Shown: piece after piece, positions 28,890 to 38,921 of the stretch
Numbering within the stretch: the first letter of the stretch is position 1
Layout of the letters: each line of letters begins with the position of its first letter
From: SpSt-1165 sp964391725
Lineage (GTDB): Bacteria; Chloroflexota; Anaerolineae; Anaerolineales; Anaerolineaceae
Assembly (NCBI GenBank): GCA_964391725.1
Contig: CAYMNB010000001.1
Span: 109,529-173,528 of the forward strand
Reading direction: 5' to 3'
DNA length: 64,000 nucleotides
The notes under the pieces: generated by a model
Told to the model about the DNA's origin: nothing
The model's input: the letters and a program-made list of their open reading frames with translations, nothing else
Database searches by the model: none
Program-made: the position numbers and the translations under genes

Positions 28890-31028
28890 TTACATTGCCT
28901 TTATGTATAGTTTTTCGACATATTCACTGATCATGCGCCGCATGGAGAACTGATAGGACAACGTGCGCAGATTGTTTCGCACCATATCCATCCATCCATC
29001 GCCTTTGCCATGCAGGCGTGCATAGTACAGGGGGATGATCTCTTTCTCCAAAGTGTCATACAGAGAAGACGCATCATAGTTGTCCTGCTGGTTGGCGTCA
29101 TCAAAATCTTTCAAATCGCCCACCGTCCAGCCATTTTTGCCATTGTAGGCTTCATGCCACCAGCCATCCAGCACCGAGAAATTCAGTGCTCCGTTCATGG
29201 CTGCTTTCATCCCCGATGTACCCGACGCTTCGTTCGGGCGCCGCGGGTTGTTCAGCCACACATCCACGCTGTGCAGCAAATGACGGGCAACGTTCATGTC
29301 ATAATCTTCTACAAACACCATACGCCCACCGGTTTTGGCGTTTTTGGCAGCGCGGTAAATCTGCTGGATGATCAATTTGCCGGGTTCATCCGCTGGATGC
29401 GCCTTGCCGGAGAACACGATCTGCACTGGCATATTTTCGTTGTTGATGATCTTCAGCCAGCGGTCAAAATCACGCAAGATCAGATTGCCACGTTTGTAGG
29501 TTGAGAAACGGCGGGCAAATCCAATCGTCAGCATATGCGGATCCAGCATCACCCCGCCAGCAATCACTTGCACCGGGTGCAGGTTGCCTGTCAGCCATTG
29601 TTTGCGGATGCGGTTGCGCAAGAATGTCACCAGGATACGTTTCTGGTTGAGGCGCATCTGCCAGAATTCTTCTGCCGGGATGCGATTGATCCCATCCCAC
29701 AGCGCGGGGTCATCAATTCGATCCATCCAGTCAGGCGCAAGGTATTTTTCATACAGTGCTTTCATCTCATCCGAAAGCCAGGTGCCGGTATGAACACCAT
29801 TGGTCACATGGATAATCGGCACGTCATCGACTTCTTTGTCTGGCCACAGGAAATTGAACATTTCACGCGACACCGAACCATGCAATTCGGATACGCCATT
29901 GGCATAGTTCGCGAAGCTGAATGCCAGGTTAGCCATGCTGAAGAATTCTCCCCATTCAACCGTGTGCGAGGCTAACCCAATAAAAGTATTGCGATCAATG
30001 CCCAATTCCGGCCACAGGTTATAGAAGAAGCGTTCCACCAACCATACCGGGAACATATCGATCCCTGCCGGCACCGGTGTATGTGTGGTGAAGATGGTAT
30101 GTTTGCTGACCAATTCTTTGGCTTCTTCAAAGGTCTTGCCCTCTTTCACATACTCTCGCACACGCTCGATGGCAAGAAAGCCCGAATGGCCTTCGTTCAT
30201 GTGCCAAACCGTAGCATCGTAACCCAATTTCCGTAAGGCACGCGTTCCACCAATGCCAAGCAAGATCTCCTGTGAGATACGCACTTCTGGATCTGAAGAA
30301 TATAGCCGGGCATTCAGTTGGCGGTCGGTGTGGCTGTTCTTGTCAACATCGGTATCCAACAAGATCAAAGGCACCCTTCCAACCTGCACCTTCCACAAGC
30401 GTGCATACACATCACGACCAGGCAATTGCACACAAATCATCAGCGGTTCATTTTTCTCATCCAGGATCGGAATGATGGGAAGTTCATTGAAATCGAGCAC
30501 GAAGTGGCCGGTTTCCTGCCAGCCGTCTTCGGTGATGTGCTGCAGAAAATATCCCTGACGATACACAAACCCAACACCGGCGATGGGCAAACCCAGATCA
30601 CTCGATTCTTTCAAATGGTCGCCGGCCAGCACGCCCAACCCGCCCGCATACACCGGCAGTGACTCATGCAAGCCAAACTCAAACGAAAAATACGCGATCT
30701 TCTTATCTTTGACCGCCGGATATTGCTGGGTGAACCAGGTTTCGTCGGCATTCATGTAAGCATCAAAGGCTGTTACCTGTTTTTCATAATTGGCCATGTA
30801 ACTTTCATCCGCCATGGCGATGTTGAAATGAGGCCGCTCCAACCGATGCAGAAATTCGACGGCGTTGTGACGGGTTTCTTCCCACAGGGCTGCGTCGATA
30901 GATGAAAATAATTCATCCGCACCACTGTTCCAGGTCCACCACAGGTTATAGGCAATCTCGCCCAATCGTGAAAGTTGTTCGGGAAGTTTTATCCGCGGGA
31001 TCACTTCCTGGTAGTTCTTTTGCACCAT
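28890..31028 (-). CDS. glgP: Alpha-glucan phosphorylase (GT35)
   Basis: The 712-residue enzyme releases glucose-1-phosphate from alpha-1,4-glucans. It belongs to the shorter bacterial/archaeal GT35 branch: the N-terminal LGEIAYNLWWTWNSGADELF, the sugar-site AGGLGVLAGDHLKESSD, and the PLP region NEASGTSGMKAAMNGALN (Lys about 579). The start at 31028 is supported by AAAGGAAA 6 nt upstream; an ATG at 31043 contains that site and is less likely. No other glycogen gene is adjacent. A hairpin terminator follows. Confidence 0.92.
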   Translation of the reverse strand: MVQKNYQEVIPRIKLPEQLSRLGEIAYNLWWTWNSGADELFSSIDAALWEETRHNAVEFLHRLERPHFNIAMADESYMANYEKQVTAFDAYMNADETWFTQQYPAVKDKKIAYFSFEFGLHESLPVYAGGLGVLAGDHLKESSDLGLPIAGVGFVYRQGYFLQHITEDGWQETGHFVLDFNELPIIPILDEKNEPLMICVQLPGRDVYARLWKVQVGRVPLILLDTDVDKNSHTDRQLNARLYSSDPEVRISQEILLGIGGTRALRKLGYDATVWHMNEGHSGFLAIERVREYVKEGKTFEEAKELVSKHTIFTTHTPVPAGIDMFPVWLVERFFYNLWPELGIDRNTFIGLASHTVEWGEFFSMANLAFSFANYANGVSELHGSVSREMFNFLWPDKEVDDVPIIHVTNGVHTGTWLSDEMKALYEKYLAPDWMDRIDDPALWDGINRIPAEEFWQMRLNQKRILVTFLRNRIRKQWLTGNLHPVQVIAGGVMLDPHMLTIGFARRFSTYKRGNLILRDFDRWLKIINNENMPVQIVFSGKAHPADEPGKLIIQQIYRAAKNAKTGGRMVFVEDYDMNVARHLLHSVDVWLNNPRRPNEASGTSGMKAAMNGALNFSVLDGWWHEAYNGKNGWTVGDLKDFDDANQQDNYDASSLYDTLEKEIIPLYYARLHGKGDGWMDMVRNNLRTLSYQFSMRRMISEYVEKLYIKAM

Positions 31029-31174
31029 ATAATTTCCTTTCATACTGCTGATACCATTCATATCATAGGGTTGAATCAGGGCCTTTCAAGTCTGGTTCCA
31101 GACGCTGACCGCCTTCAATAATACCATAGCGGCAATATTATACCCAAGATTTACGCGGAAATTTGGCCAGCTAA

Positions 31175-32968
31175 TTAATTTTCTATGGCCGCTTTTCGCA
31201 TTTGAATTTTCCTCAATCGCCCAAGGTCAAATTTTTCTGAACGATCAAAGGCAAATATCCCATTCATCTCCTGAAACACATCGGTCAATTGGGTGTAACA
31301 ATAGCCAAAATGCGCTGGATGATCCAATAAAATGTTACATAGCCCCTCAAACCGCGCATAGAATTCTTCGATATCTGTCGGACGCTGTCCATATCCCCAG
31401 GAAGTGTTGCGGTCACTGCCGTCTTTTGCTGCGCGAGCAAGCTCTTCATTCCACCAGATACCACCGAATTCACTCACGAAGTAGGGCTGGTCACCATACT
31501 CGATCGACCCTTGCTTTCCTTTCCAATGGTTGACAAAAACCTGTCCTTTGACAACCGGTACAGAAAAGATGTGTGAAAATTCCTCAACTTTCTGTTCATA
31601 ATGATGGCAGTCATAAACGTCTGACTCTGGCACACGGTGCGAATAGCCCGAAGTATCCAAAACCGGGCGGGTTCGGTCCACGGCTTTGGTTGCCAGGAAC
31701 ATACCGCGCATGACATCATCCAGTTGTGTGATCCTGTCGGTTAAGGCCTGCCATGTCTCGTTTAGCGGACACCAACCCACGATTGACGGATGCGAATAAT
31801 CCCGTTCCAGCACTTCCAGCCACTGCGTGATATAAGTTGCCGTGTGCTGCTGGTTATTGCCCTCAGGCCCACCGGCATTGGCCCCCCAATCACAGAATTC
31901 ACCCCATACCAGGTAGCCCATACGGTCAGCGTGGTACAGGAAGCGTTCTTCGAATACCTTTTGATGCAAGCGAGCACCGTTGAAGCCAGCCGCCATGCTC
32001 AACTCGATATCTTTCAACAGCACGTCATCGGTAGGTGCTGTCAGGATCCCATCGGGATAATAACCCTGATCTAAAACCAGGCGTTGAAATACAGGTTCAC
32101 CGTTGATCAGAACTTTCTTACCCTGAATGCTGATGCTGCGTAAGCCGGCATAGCTTGTTGCATGGTCAATGACCTTACCATCCTGCAGCAGGTCTATGTA
32201 TATTTGATACATGTATCCATCGCCTGGCTGCCAGTATTGGACACGTTCATTTGGTATCGATAGAACCATATGGATGACCGGATCGGCCTTAACTTCTTGC
32301 TCCACCACACAGATCGCCCCTGCCTTATCAGCCAATGTGTAGCGTACCCGAAGCCCCTCCTCCAAACGCAGCAAACCCTGCTCAACAATGAAACAAAGGT
32401 TGCTCACATCCGGCGTAATTCTTGGGCGTTTCAAGCCACATTTGGGCACTGGTTCCATCCATACCGTCTGCCAGATGCCCGTCGTGCGTGTATATACGCA
32501 AGTGTGGTTATGATATTGGTCAGACTGCTTGCCTTTGGGCTTTAATTCATGCTGTACATCACGAGCACGCACCACGATAGTAACTGTTTGCCCAGCCTTC
32601 TCGCCCAAATTGGCTGAAAATGGCGTTGAACTGCCGCGATGACGCACCACTTCTTCACCATCCGCCCAAACAGTTGTGTCGTAATCCACCGCTTGAAAAT
32701 GAAGCCACACATTCATCCCTGCCCAGCCTTCAGGCACCGTCACCTCATGGCGATACCAGACCGCATTCATAAAATCAACATGGTTAATGCCCGATAACTG
32801 GCTTTCCGGGCAGAATGGCACAATAATTTTCTCTTTCAGGTCACGGTCTACTAAGCCTCGTTCCAGGCCGCTGTCACCCGCATCAATCTCGAACTGCCAT
32901 TCGCCATTCAAACACAACCAATCCTCACGTTGAAACTGAGGCCGTGGATATTCACTCCTTGGGATCAT
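31175..32968 (-). CDS. Glycoside hydrolase family 2 protein
   Basis: The 597-residue protein has the GH2 order: a jelly-roll sugar-binding domain (residues about 12-175, with NAVWYRHEVTVPEGW), an immunoglobulin-like sandwich, and a TIM barrel from about 285. The acid/base Glu is in GWCPLNETW (near 397) and the nucleophile Glu in FVSEFGGIWWN (near 514). There is no signal peptide, so it is intracellular. Its size suits beta-glucuronidase or beta-galactosidase-like enzymes; the exact sugar cannot be assigned. It is a single-gene unit with GGAG before the ATG. Confidence 0.88.
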   Translation of the reverse strand: MIPRSEYPRPQFQREDWLCLNGEWQFEIDAGDSGLERGLVDRDLKEKIIVPFCPESQLSGINHVDFMNAVWYRHEVTVPEGWAGMNVWLHFQAVDYDTTVWADGEEVVRHRGSSTPFSANLGEKAGQTVTIVVRARDVQHELKPKGKQSDQYHNHTCVYTRTTGIWQTVWMEPVPKCGLKRPRITPDVSNLCFIVEQGLLRLEEGLRVRYTLADKAGAICVVEQEVKADPVIHMVLSIPNERVQYWQPGDGYMYQIYIDLLQDGKVIDHATSYAGLRSISIQGKKVLINGEPVFQRLVLDQGYYPDGILTAPTDDVLLKDIELSMAAGFNGARLHQKVFEERFLYHADRMGYLVWGEFCDWGANAGGPEGNNQQHTATYITQWLEVLERDYSHPSIVGWCPLNETWQALTDRITQLDDVMRGMFLATKAVDRTRPVLDTSGYSHRVPESDVYDCHHYEQKVEEFSHIFSVPVVKGQVFVNHWKGKQGSIEYGDQPYFVSEFGGIWWNEELARAAKDGSDRNTSWGYGQRPTDIEEFYARFEGLCNILLDHPAHFGYCYTQLTDVFQEMNGIFAFDRSEKFDLGRLRKIQMRKAAIEN

Positions 32969-33006
32969 TTTTTCTCCTTTTTTTTGATATGCCAGCTAAA
33001 GAAAGC

Positions 33007-33038
33007 AGAAGCGGAAAATGTGATTATCTTCCGCTTCT
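33007..33038 (-). terminator. Terminator after the PLP enzyme gene
   Basis: Arms AGAAGCGGAA and TTCCGCTTCT flank a 12-nt loop. The minus transcript continues GCTTTCTTT. Confidence 0.5.
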
Positions 33039-33050
33039 TTTCATAAAAGC

Positions 33051-34514
33051 CTAGAGCAAACCAACCTTGCCATTGAATTCCTCGATCAAGGCATCGATTT
33101 CAGGAATCTGTGACTGCAGATCGGTCCAATAATTTGGATCATACCACTGATCCTGGATTTCTTCGTAGGTTTTGCCCTGCTGTTCCACCCAGGTGTAGTA
33201 TTTCAAATTGTGCACGCGTTTGCGATCAGGATAGGGCAATTCGAGCGTCCAATCCGTCGTAACCCCTTTCAGCCAGTGATGGTAGTCTTTGACTGCGTCC
33301 TTGTCCGAATAAGCGCCAAATTCCTCATGCATCTCCACCAGGCGGCTCTGATACAGTTCCATCGAGTCCGTAAACACGGTCAACACGATATCATTTTCAG
33401 TCAATTCATACCATTTTGCCATCTTGATGGCAGAGAGCATATTAGCAATGCCGGAGAAACCCAGCAAATCCAGCTGAGCCACCGCGCTTTCAGGAACACC
33501 CTGTTCCACCAGGTAAGCACGGCCCTCAGGTTCATTGAACAGGCGGGCAATATTGACCACTGCATTGTCGTCAATTGCCATCACCATATCGGTGTTGCGC
33601 ATATTGTGAATCCAGGGTACATGTTTGTCGCCGATACCTTCGATTCGATGCGCACCGAAACCATTATATGTAAGTGTCGGGCACTGCACCGCTTCACTGC
33701 CAGCAATCTTTGAGCCGGGGAACAACTGCTTGAGATAATCGCCGCAGCCAATCGTTCCCGCTGAGCCGGTGGTCAATGCCACACCGAAATAGCTGTCGTC
33801 TTTGCCCATTGTCTGCTGCAATACTTCCTCCATGGCATGACCGGTCAGTTCATAATGCCACAGATAATTGCCGAATTCCTCGAACTGGTTAAAGATCACC
33901 AGGTCCTCACCAGACTTGCGCAGCTCCCAGCATTTGTCAAAAATCTCTTTCACATTCGACTCTGAACCCGGGGTGGCAATAATTTCGCCTGACACCGTTT
34001 TCAGCCATTCAAAGCGCTCACGGCTCATGCCCTCAGGCAGGATGGCAATGCTTTCACAAGCCAGCAGGGTGGAATCATAGGCGCCGCCGCGGCAATAGTT
34101 GCCAGTGGAAGGCCACACAGCCTTCTGATGAATGGGATCAAATTGTCCGGTCACCAGGCGCGGTACCAGGCAGCCATAGGCAGCCCCCACTTTATGGGCA
34201 CCAGTCGGGAACCATTTGCCGACCAATGCGATGATCCTCGCATCCACGCCGGTTAATTCTTTGGGCAGCTCGATAAAATTCACGCCACCATATAAGCCGC
34301 CAGCTTCCTTGGGCTCGTTTTTCCAGGTGATACGAAACAGGTTGCGCGGAGAAACATCCCACAGCCCCATGCTTGCCAGTTCTTCTTTGATCTTGTCTGG
34401 CACCAGCTCAGGATTTTTCATCTGCGCCATGGTTGGGATGATGATGTTGCGCTCACGCGCTCTTTTTACGGCGTGTTCTAATTTTTCGGGGTAAATGGAT
34501 AAATCAATTTTCAT
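33051..34514 (-). CDS. PLP-dependent fold-type II lyase of unknown substrate
   Basis: The 487-residue protein belongs to the cysteine-synthase/threonine-dehydratase fold. The Schiff-base lysine is probably in KWFPTGAHKVGAAYG (near 100), and the glycine-rich phosphate cup is in ALTTGSAGTIGCGDYLKQLF (near 255). It is longer than diaminopropionate ammonia-lyase (about 400) or cysteine synthase (about 310), with an extra C-terminal region rich in aromatic residues (from about 395). The start at 34514 has AAGGAG 8 nt upstream. It overlaps the glycosyltransferase by 11 bp and is the last gene of the thrC unit. Confidence 0.75.
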   Translation of the reverse strand: MKIDLSIYPEKLEHAVKRARERNIIIPTMAQMKNPELVPDKIKEELASMGLWDVSPRNLFRITWKNEPKEAGGLYGGVNFIELPKELTGVDARIIALVGKWFPTGAHKVGAAYGCLVPRLVTGQFDPIHQKAVWPSTGNYCRGGAYDSTLLACESIAILPEGMSRERFEWLKTVSGEIIATPGSESNVKEIFDKCWELRKSGEDLVIFNQFEEFGNYLWHYELTGHAMEEVLQQTMGKDDSYFGVALTTGSAGTIGCGDYLKQLFPGSKIAGSEAVQCPTLTYNGFGAHRIEGIGDKHVPWIHNMRNTDMVMAIDDNAVVNIARLFNEPEGRAYLVEQGVPESAVAQLDLLGFSGIANMLSAIKMAKWYELTENDIVLTVFTDSMELYQSRLVEMHEEFGAYSDKDAVKDYHHWLKGVTTDWTLELPYPDRKRVHNLKYYTWVEQQGKTYEEIQDQWYDPNYWTDLQSQIPEIDALIEEFNGKVGLL

Positions 34515-35496
34515 AGTGTGACTCCTTGTTGGATGGTGACTGATTGGTTTCTGCACCTTCAGTAAATTCATCAGGTGCTTTGCTGACAATATACAAAGGA
34601 CGGCCCTTTGCCTGGTCATAAAGACGGCCGATATATTCCCCCAAAATGCCAATGGTGATCAACTGGATGCTGCCCAAAAAAAGAACCGCGATCAATGTGG
34701 TGGCCTGGCCCAGTAATTCTTGTGAGGCAGACAGACGCAAAATGATCACCACGACAATGGCGATAAAACTCACAAAGGCAAAAATAAAGCCCAGATAGGT
34801 CGCCACTTGCAGAGGAAAATAGGAAAAACTGGTGATGGCGTCCAGGGCAAATTTTAACATCTTTTTGATGGGATATTTGGTCTCCCCTGCATAACGTGCT
34901 TTTCGCGCATAGGTGACACCTGTCTGGCGGAAACCCACCCACGATGACATCCCGCGCAGAAAGCGGTGGCGCTCGCGCATGGCGTTCATGGCATCCACCA
35001 CTTTACGGTCCATCAGTCTGAAATCGCCGGTATCCAGTGGAATATCTACATCGGTAATGCGGTACACCAGACGATAGAACAACTTGGCGGTAGCCAGTTT
35101 GAACCAGCTCTCGCCTTCCCGTTCTGACCGCACAGCATACACCACCTCATAGCCCTCACGCCATTTTTTGACCATTTCTAAAATGACTTCAGGCGGGTCC
35201 TGCAAGTCTGCATCGATGACCACCACAGCGTCACCCCTGGCGAAATCCATGCCGGCAGTCACCGCCAATTGATGGCCAAAATTGCGCGCAAAGACCACCG
35301 GACGTACATGTTCGGAGTCTTTTTGCGCCAGTTCCTGGATGATTTCCTCAGAGCGGTCTTTCGAACCGTCGTTAATCATAATTAATTCCCATGCATCACC
35401 GAATTGCGCCATTACTTCCGTTATTCGCTGGTGCAGTTCATGCAGACATCCTTCTTCGTTATAGATCGGCGCAATGATCGACAATACCGGTTTCAT
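34504..35496 (-). CDS. Family 2 glycosyltransferase, DPM1/GtrB type
   Basis: The 330-residue protein starts with a GT-A domain: SIIAPIYNEEGCLHEL, the DxD-type VVIDADLQDPPEV (near 92-104), and the acceptor loop LDTGDFRLMDRKVVDAM. Two membrane helices follow (about 232-256 and 267-290). This matches polyprenyl-phosphate sugar transferases such as GtrB, which load a sugar onto undecaprenyl phosphate at the inner face of the membrane. Its place between two PLP lyase genes is odd. A flippase gene is not adjacent. The start at 35496 follows the thrC stop by 10 bp, and its ribosome site is weak. Confidence 0.87.
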   Translation of the reverse strand: MKPVLSIIAPIYNEEGCLHELHQRITEVMAQFGDAWELIMINDGSKDRSEEIIQELAQKDSEHVRPVVFARNFGHQLAVTAGMDFARGDAVVVIDADLQDPPEVILEMVKKWREGYEVVYAVRSEREGESWFKLATAKLFYRLVYRITDVDIPLDTGDFRLMDRKVVDAMNAMRERHRFLRGMSSWVGFRQTGVTYARKARYAGETKYPIKKMLKFALDAITSFSYFPLQVATYLGFIFAFVSFIAIVVVIILRLSASQELLGQATTLIAVLFLGSIQLITIGILGEYIGRLYDQAKGRPLYIVSKAPDEFTEGAETNQSPSNKESHYEN

Positions 35497-35506
35497 AGGC
35501 AGCTTC

Positions 35507-36763
35507 TCAATCCCTTTCCGCAAGATAAGCATGCAGCGCAGCCATACTCGGAGCAATCACCGGTGCTTCGCCAACCGAGCGGCTGGCGGAACGTACATCC
35601 TTCAAGCCGCTGCCAGTATTGATGACAATGGTCGGCTCATCGGGCTGGATGACCCCATCCGCTAACGCCTGCAGGAAACCGGCATAGGCGGTCGCTCCGG
35701 CAGGCTCAGCAAAGATGCCCACGGAACCAAGCAACGGAATAGCTGCTAAAATGGCTTCATCGGGTACCTGAATATAAGCGCCGCCGGTCTGGGTGGCAGC
35801 CCGCAGCGCCCTTAAGCCATCTGAAGGCTTGTCCACAGAGATGCTATCCGCCAACGTAGTTGCCCGGACAGGTCGAATGTCTTCCGTGTTGGCAAGAAAA
35901 GCATTGGTAATCGCTGCAGAACCGGTCGATTGCACCCCGAAAAAGCGAGGCATCTGCTGGATCCAGCCCAGGGCGAGCAGGTCTTTGAATCCTTTGTGAG
36001 CGCCAGCAATAATATTACCATCACCTACACTGATGAAGATATTGTATGGTTTTTCTTCATCGGGATTCCTCATCATCACCTGTTCCCATAACTCGAAACT
36101 GACTGTCTTTTTGCCTTCCGCCGTGAAAGGATTGTAGCCAGTGTTGCGGCAATACCAGCCGAATTCATCGGCAGCCTCGACCGCCAACGCAAAGGCATCA
36201 TCATAAGTACCATCCACCAGAATGACTTCTGCACCAAACACCAGCAACTGAGCGATCTTGGCTGGCGGTGCCGTCTTTGGCGCAAAGATTACCGCACGCC
36301 GCCCCACTGCTGCGCACATGCCCGCCAGCGCCGCGCCGGCATTGCCGGTTGACGCTGTCACGATCACCTCTGCCTCGATATCCTGGGCTCGCGCCACCAG
36401 CAAGGCACTTGCGCGATCTTTAAACGAAGCGGTTGGATTGCTGCTCTCGTCCTTAATCCACAATTTCTGCACCCCGGTTGCCTGTATCAGCTGATTGGGC
36501 TGATAAACCCGTGTCCATCCGGCAGCCCGCAACGGCGTCATATACCCACCGGGGTCAGATACAGGCAGCAAGGGAAGATAACGCCACAGTGAAGGTTCTC
36601 TGCTGTTGATGATCTCCCCCTGGGTAACCTGGTCGGCAATACGATCAAAATCAAGGACTACGTCCAGATTTCCGCCATCATCAGGGCAGACATACGTGAC
36701 CTGATCAGGTGCATATTCCTTGCCGCAAACCGAACAACAATAGCCAACAAAAATATCGCGCAT
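35507..36763 (-). CDS. thrC: Threonine synthase-like PLP enzyme
   Basis: The 418-residue protein opens with a rubredoxin-like Cys module (YCCSVCGKEY and YVCPDD, residues 9-33) followed by the fold-type II core. The PLP lysine is in SSNPTASFKDRASALL (near 113) and the phosphate-binding Gly/Ser run in STGNAGAALAGMCA. This is the class 2 threonine synthase pattern, converting O-phosphohomoserine to threonine. No other Thr pathway gene is near, and a palindrome shared with the ureide operon overlaps its -35. A catabolic beta-elimination role is therefore an alternative. GAGGAGG lies 6 nt before the ATG. Confidence 0.83.
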   Translation of the reverse strand: MRDIFVGYCCSVCGKEYAPDQVTYVCPDDGGNLDVVLDFDRIADQVTQGEIINSREPSLWRYLPLLPVSDPGGYMTPLRAAGWTRVYQPNQLIQATGVQKLWIKDESSNPTASFKDRASALLVARAQDIEAEVIVTASTGNAGAALAGMCAAVGRRAVIFAPKTAPPAKIAQLLVFGAEVILVDGTYDDAFALAVEAADEFGWYCRNTGYNPFTAEGKKTVSFELWEQVMMRNPDEEKPYNIFISVGDGNIIAGAHKGFKDLLALGWIQQMPRFFGVQSTGSAAITNAFLANTEDIRPVRATTLADSISVDKPSDGLRALRAATQTGGAYIQVPDEAILAAIPLLGSVGIFAEPAGATAYAGFLQALADGVIQPDEPTIVINTGSGLKDVRSASRSVGEAPVIAPSMAALHAYLAERD

Positions 36764-36796
36764 CGTGCCTCCTCAGTGAATGTTTGGGTATCAGCA

Positions 36797-36825
36797 ATTA
36801 TAGACGGTTCTCAGTTGTCTGACAA
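36797..36825 (-). promoter_or_regulatory. thrC promoter with palindromic operator in the -35
   Basis: The minus strand reads TTGTCA, 17 bp, TATAAT (36797-36802). The palindrome TTGTCAGACAA (36815-36825) contains the -35. The same palindrome lies upstream of the amidohydrolase operon at 47326-47336. Confidence 0.6.
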
Positions 36826-36921
36826 TGTTAATCAAGGGTAGATCTCATTTCATTACGCATAGAATCGAAACTTTGGCAATAAATGCTCAACCGAATGTAG
36901 GGCAAAAAGAAGAAAACGGTA

Positions 36922-37845
36922 TTACCTGTCTTCCCGTGAATAAGCACTCATCAATGAAGCCGGCGCTCCGATCCTTTTCTTAGCGGCCTGCCCGGAACTG
37001 AGCCACAGAACCCCAATCGTGAGAAGGAACGGCAACATATTCAACAGATTCGGTGAAATGCCCAAAGGCTGCAGGCGAAATTGCAGCACACGCACACCAC
37101 CAAATAGATACGCCCCCAGCAAAGCACGGCGTGGATCCCAGATGGCAAAAATCGTCAGAGCGATCACGATCCAACCCGCACCCGCTGTCATGCCTTCAAT
37201 CCAGGCCGGTGCGTATGCCATCGATAGATATGCACCGCCGATCCCTGCCATAACGCCACCGAAGATAACCGCCGCATATCGCACCAAACCAACGTTCACC
37301 CCCATTGCATCCGCGGCGGCTGGATTCTCGCCCACCGAACGCAAGGTTACACCCAGACGGGTTTTGTAGAGAACAAACGATAACACCGGCACAAGCGCCA
37401 TACCAAGATATACCATCAGGTCGAAACGAAACAACAATATCCCAAGAACGGGTATATCACTCAATAGCGGGATGTTTATCGGTTGCAAACGTACTGCCAG
37501 TGGTTGTCCAACAAAAGGTTTGCCAATCAAACCACTGACCCCCAAACCTAGCATCGTGAGTGCCAGACCTGACACCACCTGGTTCACCCGCAGGCTTACA
37601 CTGGTAAAGGCATGGATCAACGCCATCAACCCGCCTACCACCGCCGCCGCCAGGATGCCCAACCATACGCTGCCGGTGGTTTGTGAAACCCCAAAACCGG
37701 CAACTGCCCCCATGATCATCATGCCCTCAACACCCAGGTTCAGCACTCCAGAGCGCTCTGCATACACCTCCCCCAACGTACCAAAGAGCAACGGGGTACC
37801 GGCAGGAATAGCTGCTCGTAAAGCGGACAGGATAAATTCCAACAT
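36922..37845 (-). CDS. ABC transporter permease (BMP-linked, NupQ/YufQ-like)
   Basis: The 307-residue membrane protein has 8-9 helices and the BPD_transp_2 signatures TLGEVYAERSGVLNLGVEGMM (shortened here as GEVYAERSGVLNLG) and TLRSVGENPAAADAMGVNV. It forms one half of the nucleoside/purine import pore. The start at 37845 has GGAGG 7 nt upstream, immediately after the upstream permease stop. It is the last gene of the transporter unit. Confidence 0.9.
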   Translation of the reverse strand: MLEFILSALRAAIPAGTPLLFGTLGEVYAERSGVLNLGVEGMMIMGAVAGFGVSQTTGSVWLGILAAAVVGGLMALIHAFTSVSLRVNQVVSGLALTMLGLGVSGLIGKPFVGQPLAVRLQPINIPLLSDIPVLGILLFRFDLMVYLGMALVPVLSFVLYKTRLGVTLRSVGENPAAADAMGVNVGLVRYAAVIFGGVMAGIGGAYLSMAYAPAWIEGMTAGAGWIVIALTIFAIWDPRRALLGAYLFGGVRVLQFRLQPLGISPNLLNMLPFLLTIGVLWLSSGQAAKKRIGAPASLMSAYSREDR

Positions 37846-37847
37846 GG

Positions 37848-38921
37848 TCACACCTCCAGCCGAATTCGATATTGGTTGAACAGCTCTGAAGCAATCACGA
37901 AAAACAGGATTACGCCATTGAATATCTGCACTGTTGCTGCAGGTAAATTCAATGCGATCTGAATCGCGTCACCCCCGACCAGAAGCCCCCCCAACAAAAA
38001 CGAGGTCAGGATCGCAGCCAGCGGATTCAAGCGTGCCAGCCAGGCAACGATGATCGCTGTAAATCCATAGCCTGGCGATATAGAATCCGGCGGGCGCAGG
38101 CGGTAATGAATGCCTGCCACCTCGCCCATGCCCGCCAGGCCAGCCAACCCTCCACTGATAACCATCACCAGCATGGCGATCTTGTGGTAATTCATGCCGG
38201 CATAATGCGCTGCTGCTGGATTTTCACCCGTTACACGGATTTCATAGCCCAATTTGGTGCGTTTCAGCAGCAAGTACACCAGGATCGCTAGCAACACCGC
38301 AACGATCAAGGTGGGATAGTGGATGCGAGAAGCAGCCAGTTGCGGAATTTGTGCTGCTGCCGGGAATTCATCCGTGATCGGAAAACCACGGGTATCGGTA
38401 CCGCGCCACGGGCCATAGACCAGGAATTTCACGGCCTCAGAAGCCACATACACCAACATCAAGCTGGTCAGCACCTCGTCAACGCGGAAACGTGTTTTCA
38501 AGAAGGCAGGGATGACTGCCCAAAGAGCGCCCCCCACGAAGCCTGCCAAAAACAACACCGGTATCATCACAATAGCCGGCAGACCAGGCAAGAAACGAGC
38601 AACACCGGTAGCGAATATCGCCCCCATCAACAGCTGTCCTTCAGCGCCAATGTTGTACATCCGGCCCTTGAAAGCCAAAGTAAGCCCAACGCCTGTCAGA
38701 AGCAACGGGATGGTTTTGGTGATGGTTTCCTTCAGACCGAAAACGCTGCCAAAACCGCCTCTGAAAATACGCTGAAAGGCAACCAGCGGATTGACGCCCA
38801 GTGCCAAGAAGATAATGCCTATAGTGAGCATAGCCAACAGCAAAGCCACAAGCAAAGAAACTGCCGGCAGCCATCGCGGAGTCTCAAGTCGTTTTTCGAA
38901 ACGGATGTGAGGAATTTTCAT
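37848..38921 (-). CDS. ABC transporter permease (BMP-linked, NupP/YufP-like)
   Basis: The 357-residue protein has about nine hydrophobic helices and the partner-permease signatures GRMYNIGAEGQLLMGAIFA (near 86-104) and EIRVTGENPAAAHYAGMN. It pairs with the downstream permease. Its ATG overlaps the ATPase stop (ATGA, 4 bp) and has GGAGG 6 nt upstream, so translation is coupled. Confidence 0.92.
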   Translation of the reverse strand: MKIPHIRFEKRLETPRWLPAVSLLVALLLAMLTIGIIFLALGVNPLVAFQRIFRGGFGSVFGLKETITKTIPLLLTGVGLTLAFKGRMYNIGAEGQLLMGAIFATGVARFLPGLPAIVMIPVLFLAGFVGGALWAVIPAFLKTRFRVDEVLTSLMLVYVASEAVKFLVYGPWRGTDTRGFPITDEFPAAAQIPQLAASRIHYPTLIVAVLLAILVYLLLKRTKLGYEIRVTGENPAAAHYAGMNYHKIAMLVMVISGGLAGLAGMGEVAGIHYRLRPPDSISPGYGFTAIIVAWLARLNPLAAILTSFLLGGLLVGGDAIQIALNLPAATVQIFNGVILFFVIASELFNQYRIRLEV

